NCBI GenBank assembly: GCA_020186115.1
Contig: WSYJ01000017.1
Location: forward strand, 124,001-188,000
DNA length: 64,000 nt
Source: Histomonas meleagridis
Taxonomy: Eukaryota; Parabasalia; Tritrichomonadida; Dientamoebidae
Direction: 5' to 3'
Below are positions 19,467 to 28,832 of this stretch, piece by piece. Within the stretch, counting starts at the first letter, position 1. Each line of letters opens with the position of its first letter. The notes under the pieces are model-generated. The model did no database searches and was not told the origin of the DNA. It worked only from the letters and a program-made list of their open reading frames with translations. The position numbers and the translations under genes were made by a program.

Positions 19467-20657
19467 ATGCCAATAAACTTAACGATTTTAGCTTTGACGA
19501 GTGCAACGTCCAACTTCAACTCCCCAATGTTTGCATCGAACAAAGGTATCAACATTCGCAACTCTTTTTTCATGAATAAGTTTCATCCGATTTTTTATTC
19601 TTCAAATCTTTTATCTTCTTGCGCAATATACAAAACGCAATTCTCCAAAATCTTAGACTCTGCAATTGTTATAGATTCAGATGAATTTAAAGGAAAATCA
19701 TATAACTCAAGACAAGCATTTGACGCAGTTTCTGTCACTATCATCGAATGTGGGTTTTATAAATGCGGGAAAACTAACGAAGTCGGCGGTGCTCTTTACA
19801 TAAACACAGATTCCAAAGTTGATATTTCGCAAAGTGGATTCACGCAATGCTTTGCCAAAGAAGCGGGCACAATATACTGCAAATCCAGCAACTTAACAAT
19901 GACATATAATTGTTTTGACAAGTCAACATCGTCAAGCAAATATTCAATACTCCAGTCAATCCAAACAAACCAACTGACGATTACGCAGTGCTTCTTTACA
20001 TCATGCGAAGGCACCGAATCAATCAGCATCAATGCCAAAGAAGTCACAATAACAAATTCCGAATTCAAATCAAACAATTGTCATAGTTCTTCACTAATAA
20101 CAACTTCATCAACCACAGTTGTCCTCAGAGACCTTTTGTTCGAGAATAACTCCGGAAACTTAATGCTCGATATCACTTTGTCGACAAATGAATTTGCAGA
20201 CAGTGCCATCCAAGTCATTAAGTTCAACTCGAACACTGCCAAATCGCTCATCAAAGCGTCGTCCGATGTCCAAATGTTCCAAGTCGGAGTTTTCTCTGAT
20301 AGTTCGGAAACGATAATTAGTTCGACATCGAAAGTTGTCACTTTCCGCGACTCAATGTTCGAGTTCAAGTTCGATTACTGCGAATCGAAACTCGGCGCAA
20401 ATGGAAAAGCGGTCGAAGCATTGAACAAATTCGAGCAAAGAGCAGCCGATATGACGGCAGAGGTGCGGCCGTCGCAGAAGTGCTGGGAAAACGTTGTGAC
20501 GCCCGCGCCGGAGACGCCGGGGAAGAAGCTGTCGTCGACGGAAATCGCAGTGATTGTGGTCGTGGTCATATTGGTGGCCATTGTGATCATATTCTTAATC
20601 AGGCGCTGCATACTGAGCCGTAAGTCGGGTATGATGCCGCTGCTGTACACTGTGTAA
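19467..20657 (+). CDS. Pmp-like right-handed beta-helix surface protein with C-terminal TM
   Basis: 396 residues. The body (about 30-310) is made of short parallel-beta repeats of the form 'x-F-x-x-C' and 'I-x-x-S-x-F' (SVTIIECGFYKCGKTNEVGG, QSGFTQCFAKEAGTIYC, LTITQCFFTSCEG, VTITNSEFKSN). The GGAL/GG-A-I-type motifs resemble chlamydial polymorphic membrane proteins and their trichomonad relatives. A membrane helix (about 360-382, VVVVILVAIVIIFLI) and a short basic tail (RRCILSRKSG) end the protein, so it is type I and probably cell-surface. No clear signal peptide is visible, so the true N-terminus may be elsewhere. The base composition changes sharply along the gene: the last 250 nt are GC-rich, unlike the AT-rich surroundings. 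Confidence 0.62.
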   Translation: MPINLTILALTSATSNFNSPMFASNKGINIRNSFFMNKFHPIFYSSNLLSSCAIYKTQFSKILDSAIVIDSDEFKGKSYNSRQAFDAVSVTIIECGFYKCGKTNEVGGALYINTDSKVDISQSGFTQCFAKEAGTIYCKSSNLTMTYNCFDKSTSSSKYSILQSIQTNQLTITQCFFTSCEGTESISINAKEVTITNSEFKSNNCHSSSLITTSSTTVVLRDLLFENNSGNLMLDITLSTNEFADSAIQVIKFNSNTAKSLIKASSDVQMFQVGVFSDSSETIISSTSKVVTFRDSMFEFKFDYCESKLGANGKAVEALNKFEQRAADMTAEVRPSQKCWENVVTPAPETPGKKLSSTEIAVIVVVVILVAIVIIFLIRRCILSRKSGMMPLLYTV

Positions 20658-20792
20658 CTAAGAAAAATAAAAATAAAAATTGTTGAATAAGTAAATGTTA
20701 TGGAAATGGAAAACGTTTTGTTAATATTTACTACGAAGTAATTAGAGCGCAAAGCAAATGGAGAAACGTCGCAGTGATTGAAATGTGAAATA

Positions 20793-20824
20793 TAGGGGGG
20801 ACGGAAATGTTTTATCCTAAATAT
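20793..20824 (+). repeat. Left terminal inverted repeat of mariner
   Basis: Begins TAGGGGGGACGG and ends ATCCTAAATAT. It pairs with 22055-22086 at 31 of 32 positions; the mismatch is T versus C at the 21st base. Confidence 0.88.
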
Positions 20825-20984
20825 GATCCTTTTATTTTTTTTTTAATAAAAATTATATATATAAAAATACAAAAGACTGTAATAATAATGATATAATTTT
20901 TGAGATCAGAAATATTTTATATATCAAGAAAATGTCAAAAATAAACTTTCATATTGTCATTCGATTTAAACATTTTTCATTTTT

Positions 20985-22013
20985 ATGGAAGTCGAACAAA
21001 GAGCAGTCATATTTTTCCTGAAAAGAAAAGGCTTTAAACTCAGCCAAATTAAACAAGAGTCAGATGATGTTTATCACCAAGATGCACTCGATATTAATAC
21101 CATAAAATATTGGGTGCATCAATTTAAATTAGGGAGATCTGAAATAACAAACATTCAAAGTCCAGGAAGACCAGTACTTGATTTCATTGATTCAAAAATT
21201 TTGGCTGCACTCGAAATGGAACCATTTCATTCGACATATACATTAAGTGAAGCCTTATCTATACCACGATCCACCATAAATGATCACCTCAATAAATTAG
21301 GCTTCCATTATTATAATTTAAGAGTGGTTCCATATGAACTGACATGTGAAATGAAAGAAGAAAGAGTGCGAAAAGCAACTGAGCTTCTTGATATCTTAAA
21401 AGTTAGTAGTAAGAGAAAAGGTTTCCATAGAATCATAACTGGGGATGAATCATGGTTTTTCTTATCATATGATCACAAGCATATGTGGTCACAATCAAGA
21501 GATAATTTACCTGAAATTATCAATACAAAAATCGACACGATATAATATATGGTAACTATATTATGGAATATTGATCAATTCTTTATAGTTGATATTATGA
21601 AAGATGGTGAAAAATTTAACTCAAGGTATTTTATTAATAATATAATTAAACCCTTGAAACAAATTGTATACCCACAAAGAAAAAAGCCCAATGAAAACCC
21701 ATATGTTCTACATTTCGATAATGCATCTCCCCATACCTCTAATGCTTCAACTAAATTTTTAATTGATAATGGTTTTAAAATAACTCCACAGCCACCATAT
21801 TCACCAGATCTTGCTCCTTCAGATTTCTTTTTATTTGGTTTTATAAAAAATCAACTAGAAGGAGAAAAATTCGATGATTTTCAACAATTGCACGATAAAA
21901 TAACTGAAATTTTGTGTGAAATTTCAAAGGATACTTTAGCAAAAGTTTTTGAAGAATGGATTGAAAGATGTCAATGGGTGATAAAGAACAAAGGTAACTA
22001 CTATCATAAGTAA
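20985..22013 (+). pseudogene. mariner transposase, interrupted by one in-frame stop
   Basis: The N-terminal half has the paired helix-turn-helix of mariner transposases (AVIFFLKRKGFKLSQI; then GRP and LSEALSIPRSTINDHLNKLG; then VVPYELT, the usual WVPHELT motif). The catalytic D,D34D triad is intact in frame: GDESWF, HFDNASPH and, 35 residues after that Asp, the last D of SPDLAPSD. A TAA at 21543-21545 splits the frame into 186 and 154 codons; both parts are in the same frame, and the sequence continues as VTILWN after it. A single nonsense change is therefore the only visible defect. The predicted product would cut and join DNA at the TIRs. Confidence 0.87.
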
Positions 22014-22054
22014 ACCTAAAAAAAATAATTAAAATCTTTTATTTCGATTCTATT

Positions 22055-22086
22055 ATATTTAGGATGAAACATTTCCGTCCCCCCTA
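22055..22086 (-). repeat. Right terminal inverted repeat of mariner
   Basis: Reverse complement begins TAGGGGGGACGGAAATGTTT and continues C-ATCCTAAATAT. It is followed by TA, then the continuation of the host repeat (GTGCGCAAATG). Confidence 0.88.
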
Positions 22087-22512
22087 TAGTGCGCAAATGT
22101 TTCGTTCCATGAGTAAATGAAAGCGCTCTAATTCACAGCAAATAGAGAAATTTTACACTGATTTAGGCAACTTCGAAAGATGAAGGAATGGCAAATAAAT
22201 ATTGGGAACTAATAAGAAAGGGTGTGCAAAAGGTTTCGTTCATAATTACTTCGATGTAAATTAAAGCACTTACAACAAATAAAGAAACATAAATATTATT
22301 AAAAATTATGAAGAAATTGGGAATTCATAAGAAATGATGTGGAAAAGGTTTTGTTTCATGAAGTAACTAATAAATATATCTTTACTTTGGAACAGAAAAT
22401 GAAAACATCATCCATTAAAAGGTTTTGGATTGTGATAAAAAAAATTTAAGTGAATTAAATCAAAACAGTGATTTTAATATAAGATTTATTTAACCATTTG
22501 ACTGTTACATAT

Positions 22513-22683
22513 TTATAACTGTGATGAAACGACATCACATAATTTCCTTTTGCCAGAACCACATTCATTACTTATAGCTATACCAAAATCAAAATTGTCT
22601 TGTTCTGGTAATCCAGAACCAATATCATAATGTAAATCATCAATACTTCTTTCAATCACAAGCTTGGAAACATCTTCAAACAT
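22513..22683 (-). CDS. Short ORF, 56 codons, unknown
   Basis: The minus strand reads an ATG-initiated frame with coding-like composition (MFEDVSKLVIERSIDDL, then DIGSGLPEQDNFDFG, SNECGSGKRKLCD) and a natural stop. It stands alone in an otherwise non-coding 800-bp stretch. It may be a remnant of a larger gene; I recognise no family. Confidence 0.3.
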   Translation of the reverse strand: MFEDVSKLVIERSIDDLHYDIGSGLPEQDNFDFGIAISNECGSGKRKLCDVVSSQL

Positions 22684-22930
22684 TACCAGTAGTTAAATCA
22701 ATATTTAAATTGAGATAATTACATTTTTTGATAATCACCAAAGTTATTTCAATCTATACATAATGCTTATCATTTTGTGCTTCCACAAAAGAAAATGTAT
22801 ATGTCCTTAAATTCACTTTAAAATAAAAATTTATAAAAATTTATCCATAACATATTATTGTTTATTATATAATTTATATTCACTGTATTTCTCATGGAAA
22901 ATCATCAATAAAATTATTTTATGAATCTCT

Positions 22931-25730
22931 TTAAAGAGGATCAATTATCGAAATATTCAAACGCGGCATATTCTCAAGTGATTCTTTTTCTTTTTTATTC
23001 TTTCTATAAAAATAAAAGAACAAAACGGTAATAATTATCACAATAAAAGATGGAATTAGCGAAAAGTATAAAACCGGTATCAAAATTAGAGGCATTGTGA
23101 TATGTTTTGAAATTACATTTCTTTCTTAAATCATCATCAATCATAATATTGATTCCTTTCCAATAACTTGTAGAGTTACAATCTTTTTCATAATCTTTAT
23201 AATCATCTTCGTATGGTAAACAAATACTTAAATTTTCTTTTGTTGTATCTAAAAATATATTTTCGTTAAATGTTTTTGGTGTGTTACTTGGTAACCAAAT
23301 AATTTTCAAACTTATGCAATTCTCAAATATTTTTGTTGCATTTTCAGATACTTTTTCTAATGAACTCAAAGTTAAATTTTCTAATTTTATACATCCCGAA
23401 AAATGTCCATCTCCATCAAAGTTTTTTATATTCAATTCGATATTTTTTAATGATAAACAGTCCTTAAAACAATATGACGGAAGTGCATTAACTTTAGGAC
23501 ATTCAATTTTAATCAAACTTATGCAACCTAAAAACATATTTTCCACAACTCTTAGTGTTTCATTGAAATAAACTGATTTCAGTGATGTACAATTCTGAAA
23601 TGTACTTCGACCAAAGAAATCAGTTATTGTATGAAATCCAATTGTTTCGAGTGATGAACAATATGCAAATTCATAACCTGAATCAGATTCATTCATATTT
23701 TCAAAATTCGGCATATTAATCTTTCGTAAACTTGTACAATTATAAAATAAAAAACTTTTCGTATTCTTTAATTTTCTTAGTGAAACTTCTTCAAGACTTT
23801 GCATATGTGCAAATAAAGATCGTGGTGAACTTTCAAGTGAATTCATATGAATTATTTTTAATGATTTGCAATGTTTAGCGATTGGTCCTTCGTTTACTTT
23901 GGTTGTTTTATTTAAATTTAATTCTTCGATTGAACTACAATTATAAAATGCTGTGTTTATAATGATTCGAATTTTTGGTAAATTTATATTTTTTATTTTA
24001 TTACAAGAACTTATAAAATAATTACCAATAGTTTCAAGTTCTGGTAATGAAATATTTTCAATTAAATCACAACTATAAAATAATTCGGATTCAAAAGAAT
24101 TTAATTTTGGTAATAAAACTTCAACTAAATTACTACAATTATAAAATCCATATTTACCAATATTTTCAAGATTTGGTAATGAAATACTTCGAATTCGTTG
24201 ACAATCTTTCAAGAAATAATCACCAATTGATATAACATTTGGAAAATTAATATTTTCGACTTTGTTGCATGCTTTCGTAAATGCATTCGAACCGATATAT
24301 TTCAAATTTAAAAATTCAAAATTATTTATATTAACATTAAACATAAAATAATCATTTACTTGAACTAAATTTGGTAAATTGATGATTTCTAATCTTGGAC
24401 ATTCTTCAAATGGAGAATTACCAATTGTAGTTAATGATGGAAACGTAACATTAATTAAATCAGCATTACTTGAAAATGTATAATCACCACAACTTTCAAG
24501 ATTCGGAAAATATAATTCTTCATTCTTTTACGTAAAAAAGTGAATAAAATGTATAATTTCCACATGATTTAAGATTTGGTAATGAAATACGATCTATTGC
24601 TGTATAAGTAAATGCAAAATTTCCAACGTATTCACAATATTTAAATGTTAATTCACCACCGAAATAATAAAGATTCGAGAATGCATAATCATCAATTTCT
24701 CTGATTTTAAATTGTTCAAAAATGTTCTCAGTAAGAATACATTGTTCAAATGAATGTTTTCCAATAGAGACAACTTTTGGAATGTATGGATATATCGTAT
24801 GTGTCAAATTAGCAAACATATAATCTGGAACACGTACTGCGTTAGGCATTGAAATGTTAGTAAGCCTGAAACATTCAACAAGAAAAGGCCCGCCTGCATC
24901 TATGATAGAAGGCAATTCGAGTTTTCTGAGACTATACGCATAATTGAATGCGTCAGAAATGTATTCAACTTTTGTGATGTTTACATCCATAAATTAAAGC
25001 AGCGCAAAAAAGCATAAGCACCAATGGTAGTAACATTTGGTAAATAAACAGCTTTCATATAACTACACGAAGAAAACATGTACGGAGAAATTTCATCGAG
25101 GAATGAAAAATTGATTGCTGTAATAAAACAATACTCAAAAGCATTGGATCCACAAAGTTTAAGTTGAGGAAAACTAACATTCTGCAGTGCTGTGCAATAA
25201 GAAAATGCATAATCCGAAATTTCTATAACATTTGGGAATGAAATTGATTCAAGACTTATACACATTTGAAAAGCTTTTTTATCAATATAAGTCAAAGTAG
25301 GAGCTTCGACTACAATCAAGTTACTACACTTTGAAAACATTTCTGACATAAATTGGGAAATGTTTGCAAAATAAATATATTTTAAATTTTCATTCTTTGC
25401 AAAGCACAAATAGGAATTAGCTCCTATTGTAATACCAAAATAAATTCTTTCTATCCGTATTAAATAATAAGCAATTAAATATAATTGATTAAAAGTATCT
25501 TTGACATCTCTAGAAATCGAAAGACTGCGGATCATTCCCCATTGGTCGCAGTCAATGTCATCGTAAACAATTTCACCACTAACGATTTCAATATCTGAAA
25601 AAATTGTCGAATTATCAATATTTAACGCTTCATGATACGCTTGATTTAAACTTTCAGATGTAACATGAATTTTTTTATCGATTATAATTTCGAAAGCTGC
25701 ATAAGAAAGATATGGAAACAAAAAAATCAT
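22931..25730 (-). pseudogene. BspA-like leucine-rich-repeat surface protein, three frameshifts
   Basis: It starts with a signal peptide (MIFLFPYLSYAAF) and runs through TpLRR/BspA repeats of about 23 residues ('I-x-x-x-A-F-x-x-C-x-x-L-x-x-V-x-L-P-x-L'). Examples are LESISFPNVIEISDYAFSYC, YMKAVYLPNVTTIGAYAFLR, IENISLPELETIGNYF and LETIGFHTITDF. The reading frame changes near 24985 (after AYAFLRCFNL), near 24520 (after FYSLFYVKE, where LYFPNLESCGDYTF continues in another frame), and near 23095, where a TM helix and a tail ending ENMPRLNISIIDPL are found in a shifted frame ending at 22931-22933. All parts are otherwise intact over about 900 residues, so this is a young pseudogene or the indels are sequence errors. 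BspA-like proteins are trichomonad surface or adhesion candidates. Confidence 0.8.
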
Positions 25731-26168
25731 TATTTTTCTGTTCTATAAGATCAAACAATATTGAAACTTCTGAAATTTTGGTCGCATCGGTCAAATTGAG
25801 ATAAATAAATTATTCAATTTTTTAACAACCAGTTTTGAAAGGAAAAAGGCTACAGTTGTACTGAATTAACCAGTCAATTCACATTTTTCAGTAGGTTACG
25901 GAAAAGTCACATAAAAACAATTTTTGAAATTGCATATTAAAGTTCATTGTGCAATAAAGCAAAATAAAAGAGGATAATATAATATAAGGACAACAACAAT
26001 TTGTATAAATATGGTCAGTTTAAATTTTGGAAAAATTATGCAAGGAAAAAGAATAAAATTTCCACAAAGATTAAATGAATCATGTAACTTGATGTATGTC
26101 TTTTTATTAAAAAATATTTCATTAATCACGAATTTATTGAAAATATGATATAATGTTGGTTAACTGTT

Positions 26169-27266
26169 TTATACAATTAAATCGACTAACATCTGATCTA
26201 CATTTTCATCTTTTATTATTTCATCATGTTGTATATTTACTTGCACATCGAGGTCCTTTTCGCCCTTATTAGCTCTCAAATCATTACTTAGCGACGCTCT
26301 CTTTATGCATCTAATTTCAACAAATTCGACATGTGCCCAGTACATTAAATCAAGGAATAAATCGCATGACAAAAGCATCGAAATTATGTAAAAAATAGTC
26401 ATAAACTTTTTGTTCAATATTTTAAATATTATATCATTTCCATTCATTAAAATCATAGTTTCCTCATATTTTACATTAACATCGGTAACAATTTCAAACT
26501 TTTTAGAAGATCTTAATTGATGTGTATTTCTAAGCATTGTTTCAATTTCATTCGATGGTACATATTCCAAAGAAAAATATACAAAAAGAGGAACGTTGGA
26601 AGGCAATTTGATGTCTGGGCCTTCTTCTTGCCATGTGTTATACTCTAAATCGCAAAGTTTTTTTTTGGTATCACTCGAAGCATTTTCCAAATATACCGAA
26701 AAAGTTGGAGGAGAAATACGAACATCAGTTACAATGTCACGGAGCTTTTCATATGTGATAACTTTAGGATGAAACAAATTATTTGTGGGTGGAAATATTT
26801 TTGATTTATATGCTTGGCGAAATGGGAGTCGCATTAAAAGTCGAATAAAGAAAAATATTAAATAAGCAGGCAAAAGGCCATAAAACATTGGTGGAAAGTC
26901 TGGTAAAGGATAACAGATAATAGTTGAAAATAATATACCAAATAAAAAGGCATTAATAAAAGCAAGAATAAAAACCATGATAAGATTGGATAAGGTAATG
27001 TTTTTGAGGATCTGTTGCTTATGAAAATAAAAATAAATTAAACCAAGAAATATTTTTGATATGCTAAAAATAGCGATGCTAGCAAAAAAAAGTGAAATAA
27101 AGTTATAATAACACAATACTGAAAATTTGTATGGATAACAAGTTGAATAATTCGAAGAAATTGATCCATTTTCAAATTCCTCTTCGTCGTGAAGGCATAC
27201 TCCATCACACATAACATCACCGCAAAGGAATTTTGAATTTATGATTGTTTCTCTTGAACCAAACAT
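26169..27266 (-). CDS. Multi-pass membrane protein, unknown
   Basis: 365 residues, not recognised. A Cys-rich extracytoplasmic N-terminus (about 1-45: FLCGDVMCDGVCLHDEEEF) resembles a small disulfide module. Three hydrophobic segments follow (about 50-80, 88-118, 126-146), then a soluble domain (about 150-280, rich in charged residues, with SPPTFSVYLENASSDTKKK), one more TM (about 285-308) and an acidic cytoplasmic tail. The arrangement suggests a four-TM protein with a large loop. Nothing identifies transport or enzyme activity. The start is a conventional ATG. Confidence 0.5.
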   Translation of the reverse strand: MFGSRETIINSKFLCGDVMCDGVCLHDEEEFENGSISSNYSTCYPYKFSVLCYYNFISLFFASIAIFSISKIFLGLIYFYFHKQQILKNITLSNLIMVFILAFINAFLFGILFSTIICYPLPDFPPMFYGLLPAYLIFFFIRLLMRLPFRQAYKSKIFPPTNNLFHPKVITYEKLRDIVTDVRISPPTFSVYLENASSDTKKKLCDLEYNTWQEEGPDIKLPSNVPLFVYFSLEYVPSNEIETMLRNTHQLRSSKKFEIVTDVNVKYEETMILMNGNDIIFKILNKKFMTIFYIISMLLSCDLFLDLMYWAHVEFVEIRCIKRASLSNDLRANKGEKDLDVQVNIQHDEIIKDENVDQMLVDLIV

Positions 27267-27585
27267 ATCCTTTCATCAAATTTTCAATAAACTATTCAAA
27301 ACATTCGGAATTCCATATTCCTAAAACAACTCATCAATTTCTCTTGATCATAAATTATTTTATTCTTTGTTAATTTTAAGCTAGTGTGAACTCAAAAATT
27401 CATTTTAAATTTAATTTTTTGCATGAGAAATTAATCTGAAAATATGTGATACTCCGAATAATTTCTTAAATATTATACAGTGTTAATAAAATATATTATT
27501 ATCTTCGTATAGGTAAATATAAAATATGATATTAAAAAAGTGTTTTTTTTTGTAATCAAAAAGAAAAATGTGTTTTAAGTTTTTT

Positions 27586-27604
27586 AACGACCGTTTATTA
27601 TCCC
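27586..27604 (+). promoter_or_regulatory. AACGACCGTTTA promoter element, DUF3447 locus A
   Basis: AACGACCGTTTATTATCC lies 26-44 nt before the ATG at 27630. An almost identical AACGACCGTTTATATATCC precedes COMMD2 at 47282, so two unrelated genes share about 17 matching bases at the same distance range. Confidence 0.5.
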
Positions 27605-27629
27605 AGGCTGCGTTTACTGACCAAATCAG

Positions 27630-28832
27630 ATGCAAACAGAAGACAATATAAAAAATTTGCAATCACTTCATGACATTATATTTGGACTCGATGAATCTAA
27701 TATAAATTCTTCAGTCGAATCAACAATCAAATTATTTGATTTTGAATATCTTTATTCTTTTAATTTTAACATATGTCATTTAACACATGCAGCAGCTATT
27801 ACTCGAAAGAAAGAGCCAGAAGTCTATTTCCATTATTTACAATTACTTGAACAAAAAGAGAAAGAGTTAAAGCTTATAAATTATGAATTAACAGAAATTT
27901 TTATACACATTATTTATTTATTAGAAACGCCAGAATCCAATTTTATATTAGAACGAATGGTTGAACAAAACATCATTCAACCAAAAGTTGTTCGTAAACA
28001 AAACACATTATATTTTGCGCATTATAAAAAACTAAATGAAATCAAAAAGTTATATCAAAAAGATCCTTATTGGGAAGAATTTTTTAAGAATATTCAATAT
28101 TTATCTTCCAATAATTGGAAATTACATCGAACATTAACACATTTAGGTATTAATCCATCAGAAATCTTAAATATAATTCGTAATGATGATGAAAACAAGT
28201 TAAAACAAATTACAATGAATTCGAATTTTGATTTTAATCAAAAAATTGTCCCTTCATTATATGAACGATTTCAAGTTGTTAATAATAAATATGTTTCATT
28301 AATTGATTATGCAGCATTTTATGGATCAATAAAATGTTTTAAATATTTATTATCTCAAGGAGCAAATGTAAGAAACACTGCGAATTATGCAGTAGCAAAT
28401 GGAAACATTGAAATTATTCGTTTATGTAAACAAAATCATTCGAATTTTAGTAATTCTTATAACGTTGCAATACAATTCCATCAAAACGCAATATTTAATT
28501 ATTTATATGAAATGAAAATTTGTAATACAATAAACTTAGAAGAATTAGGTAAAGAATGTATATTAAGTAATAATTATCAAATTCTTTTATTCTTAGAAAA
28601 AGAAGGAATGAAAATTACTGATATACATATTAATTATGCGGCATTAACAGGAAATATATTTTTGATTTTATATTTCTTGAGAATTAAAAAAATTCTTCCA
28701 AAAGATATTTTCTTTTCTGTTGTAGTTTCGGGTAATATTGAACTTGCTCAATTCATATTAAATCAAATCGAATTAAATGTTAATGAGAAAAATATTTGTT
28801 TTATATATTTTCTATATGTTTTATTTATTTGA
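27630..28832 (+). CDS. DUF3447 ankyrin-repeat protein, locus A (head ORF)
   Basis: 400 residues. The N-terminal helical region (1-190) is followed by the DUF3447-type core: NNWKLHRTLTHLGINPSEI, FDFNQKIVPSLYERF, VSLIDYAAFYGSIKCFKYLLSQG, TANYAVANGNIEIIRLCKQN and ANYAVA-type repeats. The last repeats end ELAQFILNQIELNVNEKNI and the frame stops 12 codons later in AT-rich sequence. Paralogues lie at 31127-32380, 43236-44398 and 63454-64000. DUF3447 proteins are a very large family in trichomonads, presumably protein-binding scaffolds; no specific function is known. Ankyrin repeats continue downstream at regular spacing (see the array), so this ORF is probably only the first part of the gene. Confidence 0.8.
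   Translation: MQTEDNIKNLQSLHDIIFGLDESNINSSVESTIKLFDFEYLYSFNFNICHLTHAAAITRKKEPEVYFHYLQLLEQKEKELKLINYELTEIFIHIIYLLETPESNFILERMVEQNIIQPKVVRKQNTLYFAHYKKLNEIKKLYQKDPYWEEFFKNIQYLSSNNWKLHRTLTHLGINPSEILNIIRNDDENKLKQITMNSNFDFNQKIVPSLYERFQVVNNKYVSLIDYAAFYGSIKCFKYLLSQGANVRNTANYAVANGNIEIIRLCKQNHSNFSNSYNVAIQFHQNAIFNYLYEMKICNTINLEELGKECILSNNYQILLFLEKEGMKITDIHINYAALTGNIFLILYFLRIKKILPKDIFFSVVVSGNIELAQFILNQIELNVNEKNICFIYFLYVLFI

Larger units (their letters stand above)
20793..22086 (+). mobile_element. mariner-family DNA transposon (Tvmar-like), about 1.29 kb
   Basis: The element is bounded by 32-bp terminal inverted repeats with one mismatch. The left one starts TAGGGGGGACGGAAATGTTT (20793-20824) and the right one is its reverse complement (22055-22086). 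A TA dinucleotide flanks each end, as expected for the TA target duplication of mariner/Tc1; the TATA context leaves a 2-bp ambiguity. The length of about 1.3 kb and the single transposase gene fit the mariner family known to be abundant in Trichomonas. The nearly identical TIRs show a fairly recent insertion, but the transposase has an in-frame stop, so this copy is probably non-autonomous. Confidence 0.9.
20698..22390 (+). repeat. Degenerate tandem repeat interrupted by the mariner element
   Basis: Outside the transposon, the 3' flank of the Pmp-like gene is built of diverged copies of a roughly 110-140-bp unit. The recognisable core is GTGCGCAAATGTTTCGTTCC at about 22089, repeated as GTGTGCAAAAGGTTTCGTTC at about 22221, ATGTGGAAAAGGTTTTGTTT at about 22338, and ATGGAAAACGTTTTGTT at about 20705. 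Each core is followed by an AGTAA/ACTTC stretch and, except in the last copy, a CAAATAGAGAAA-like segment. The mariner lies inside the first copy. Confidence 0.5.
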
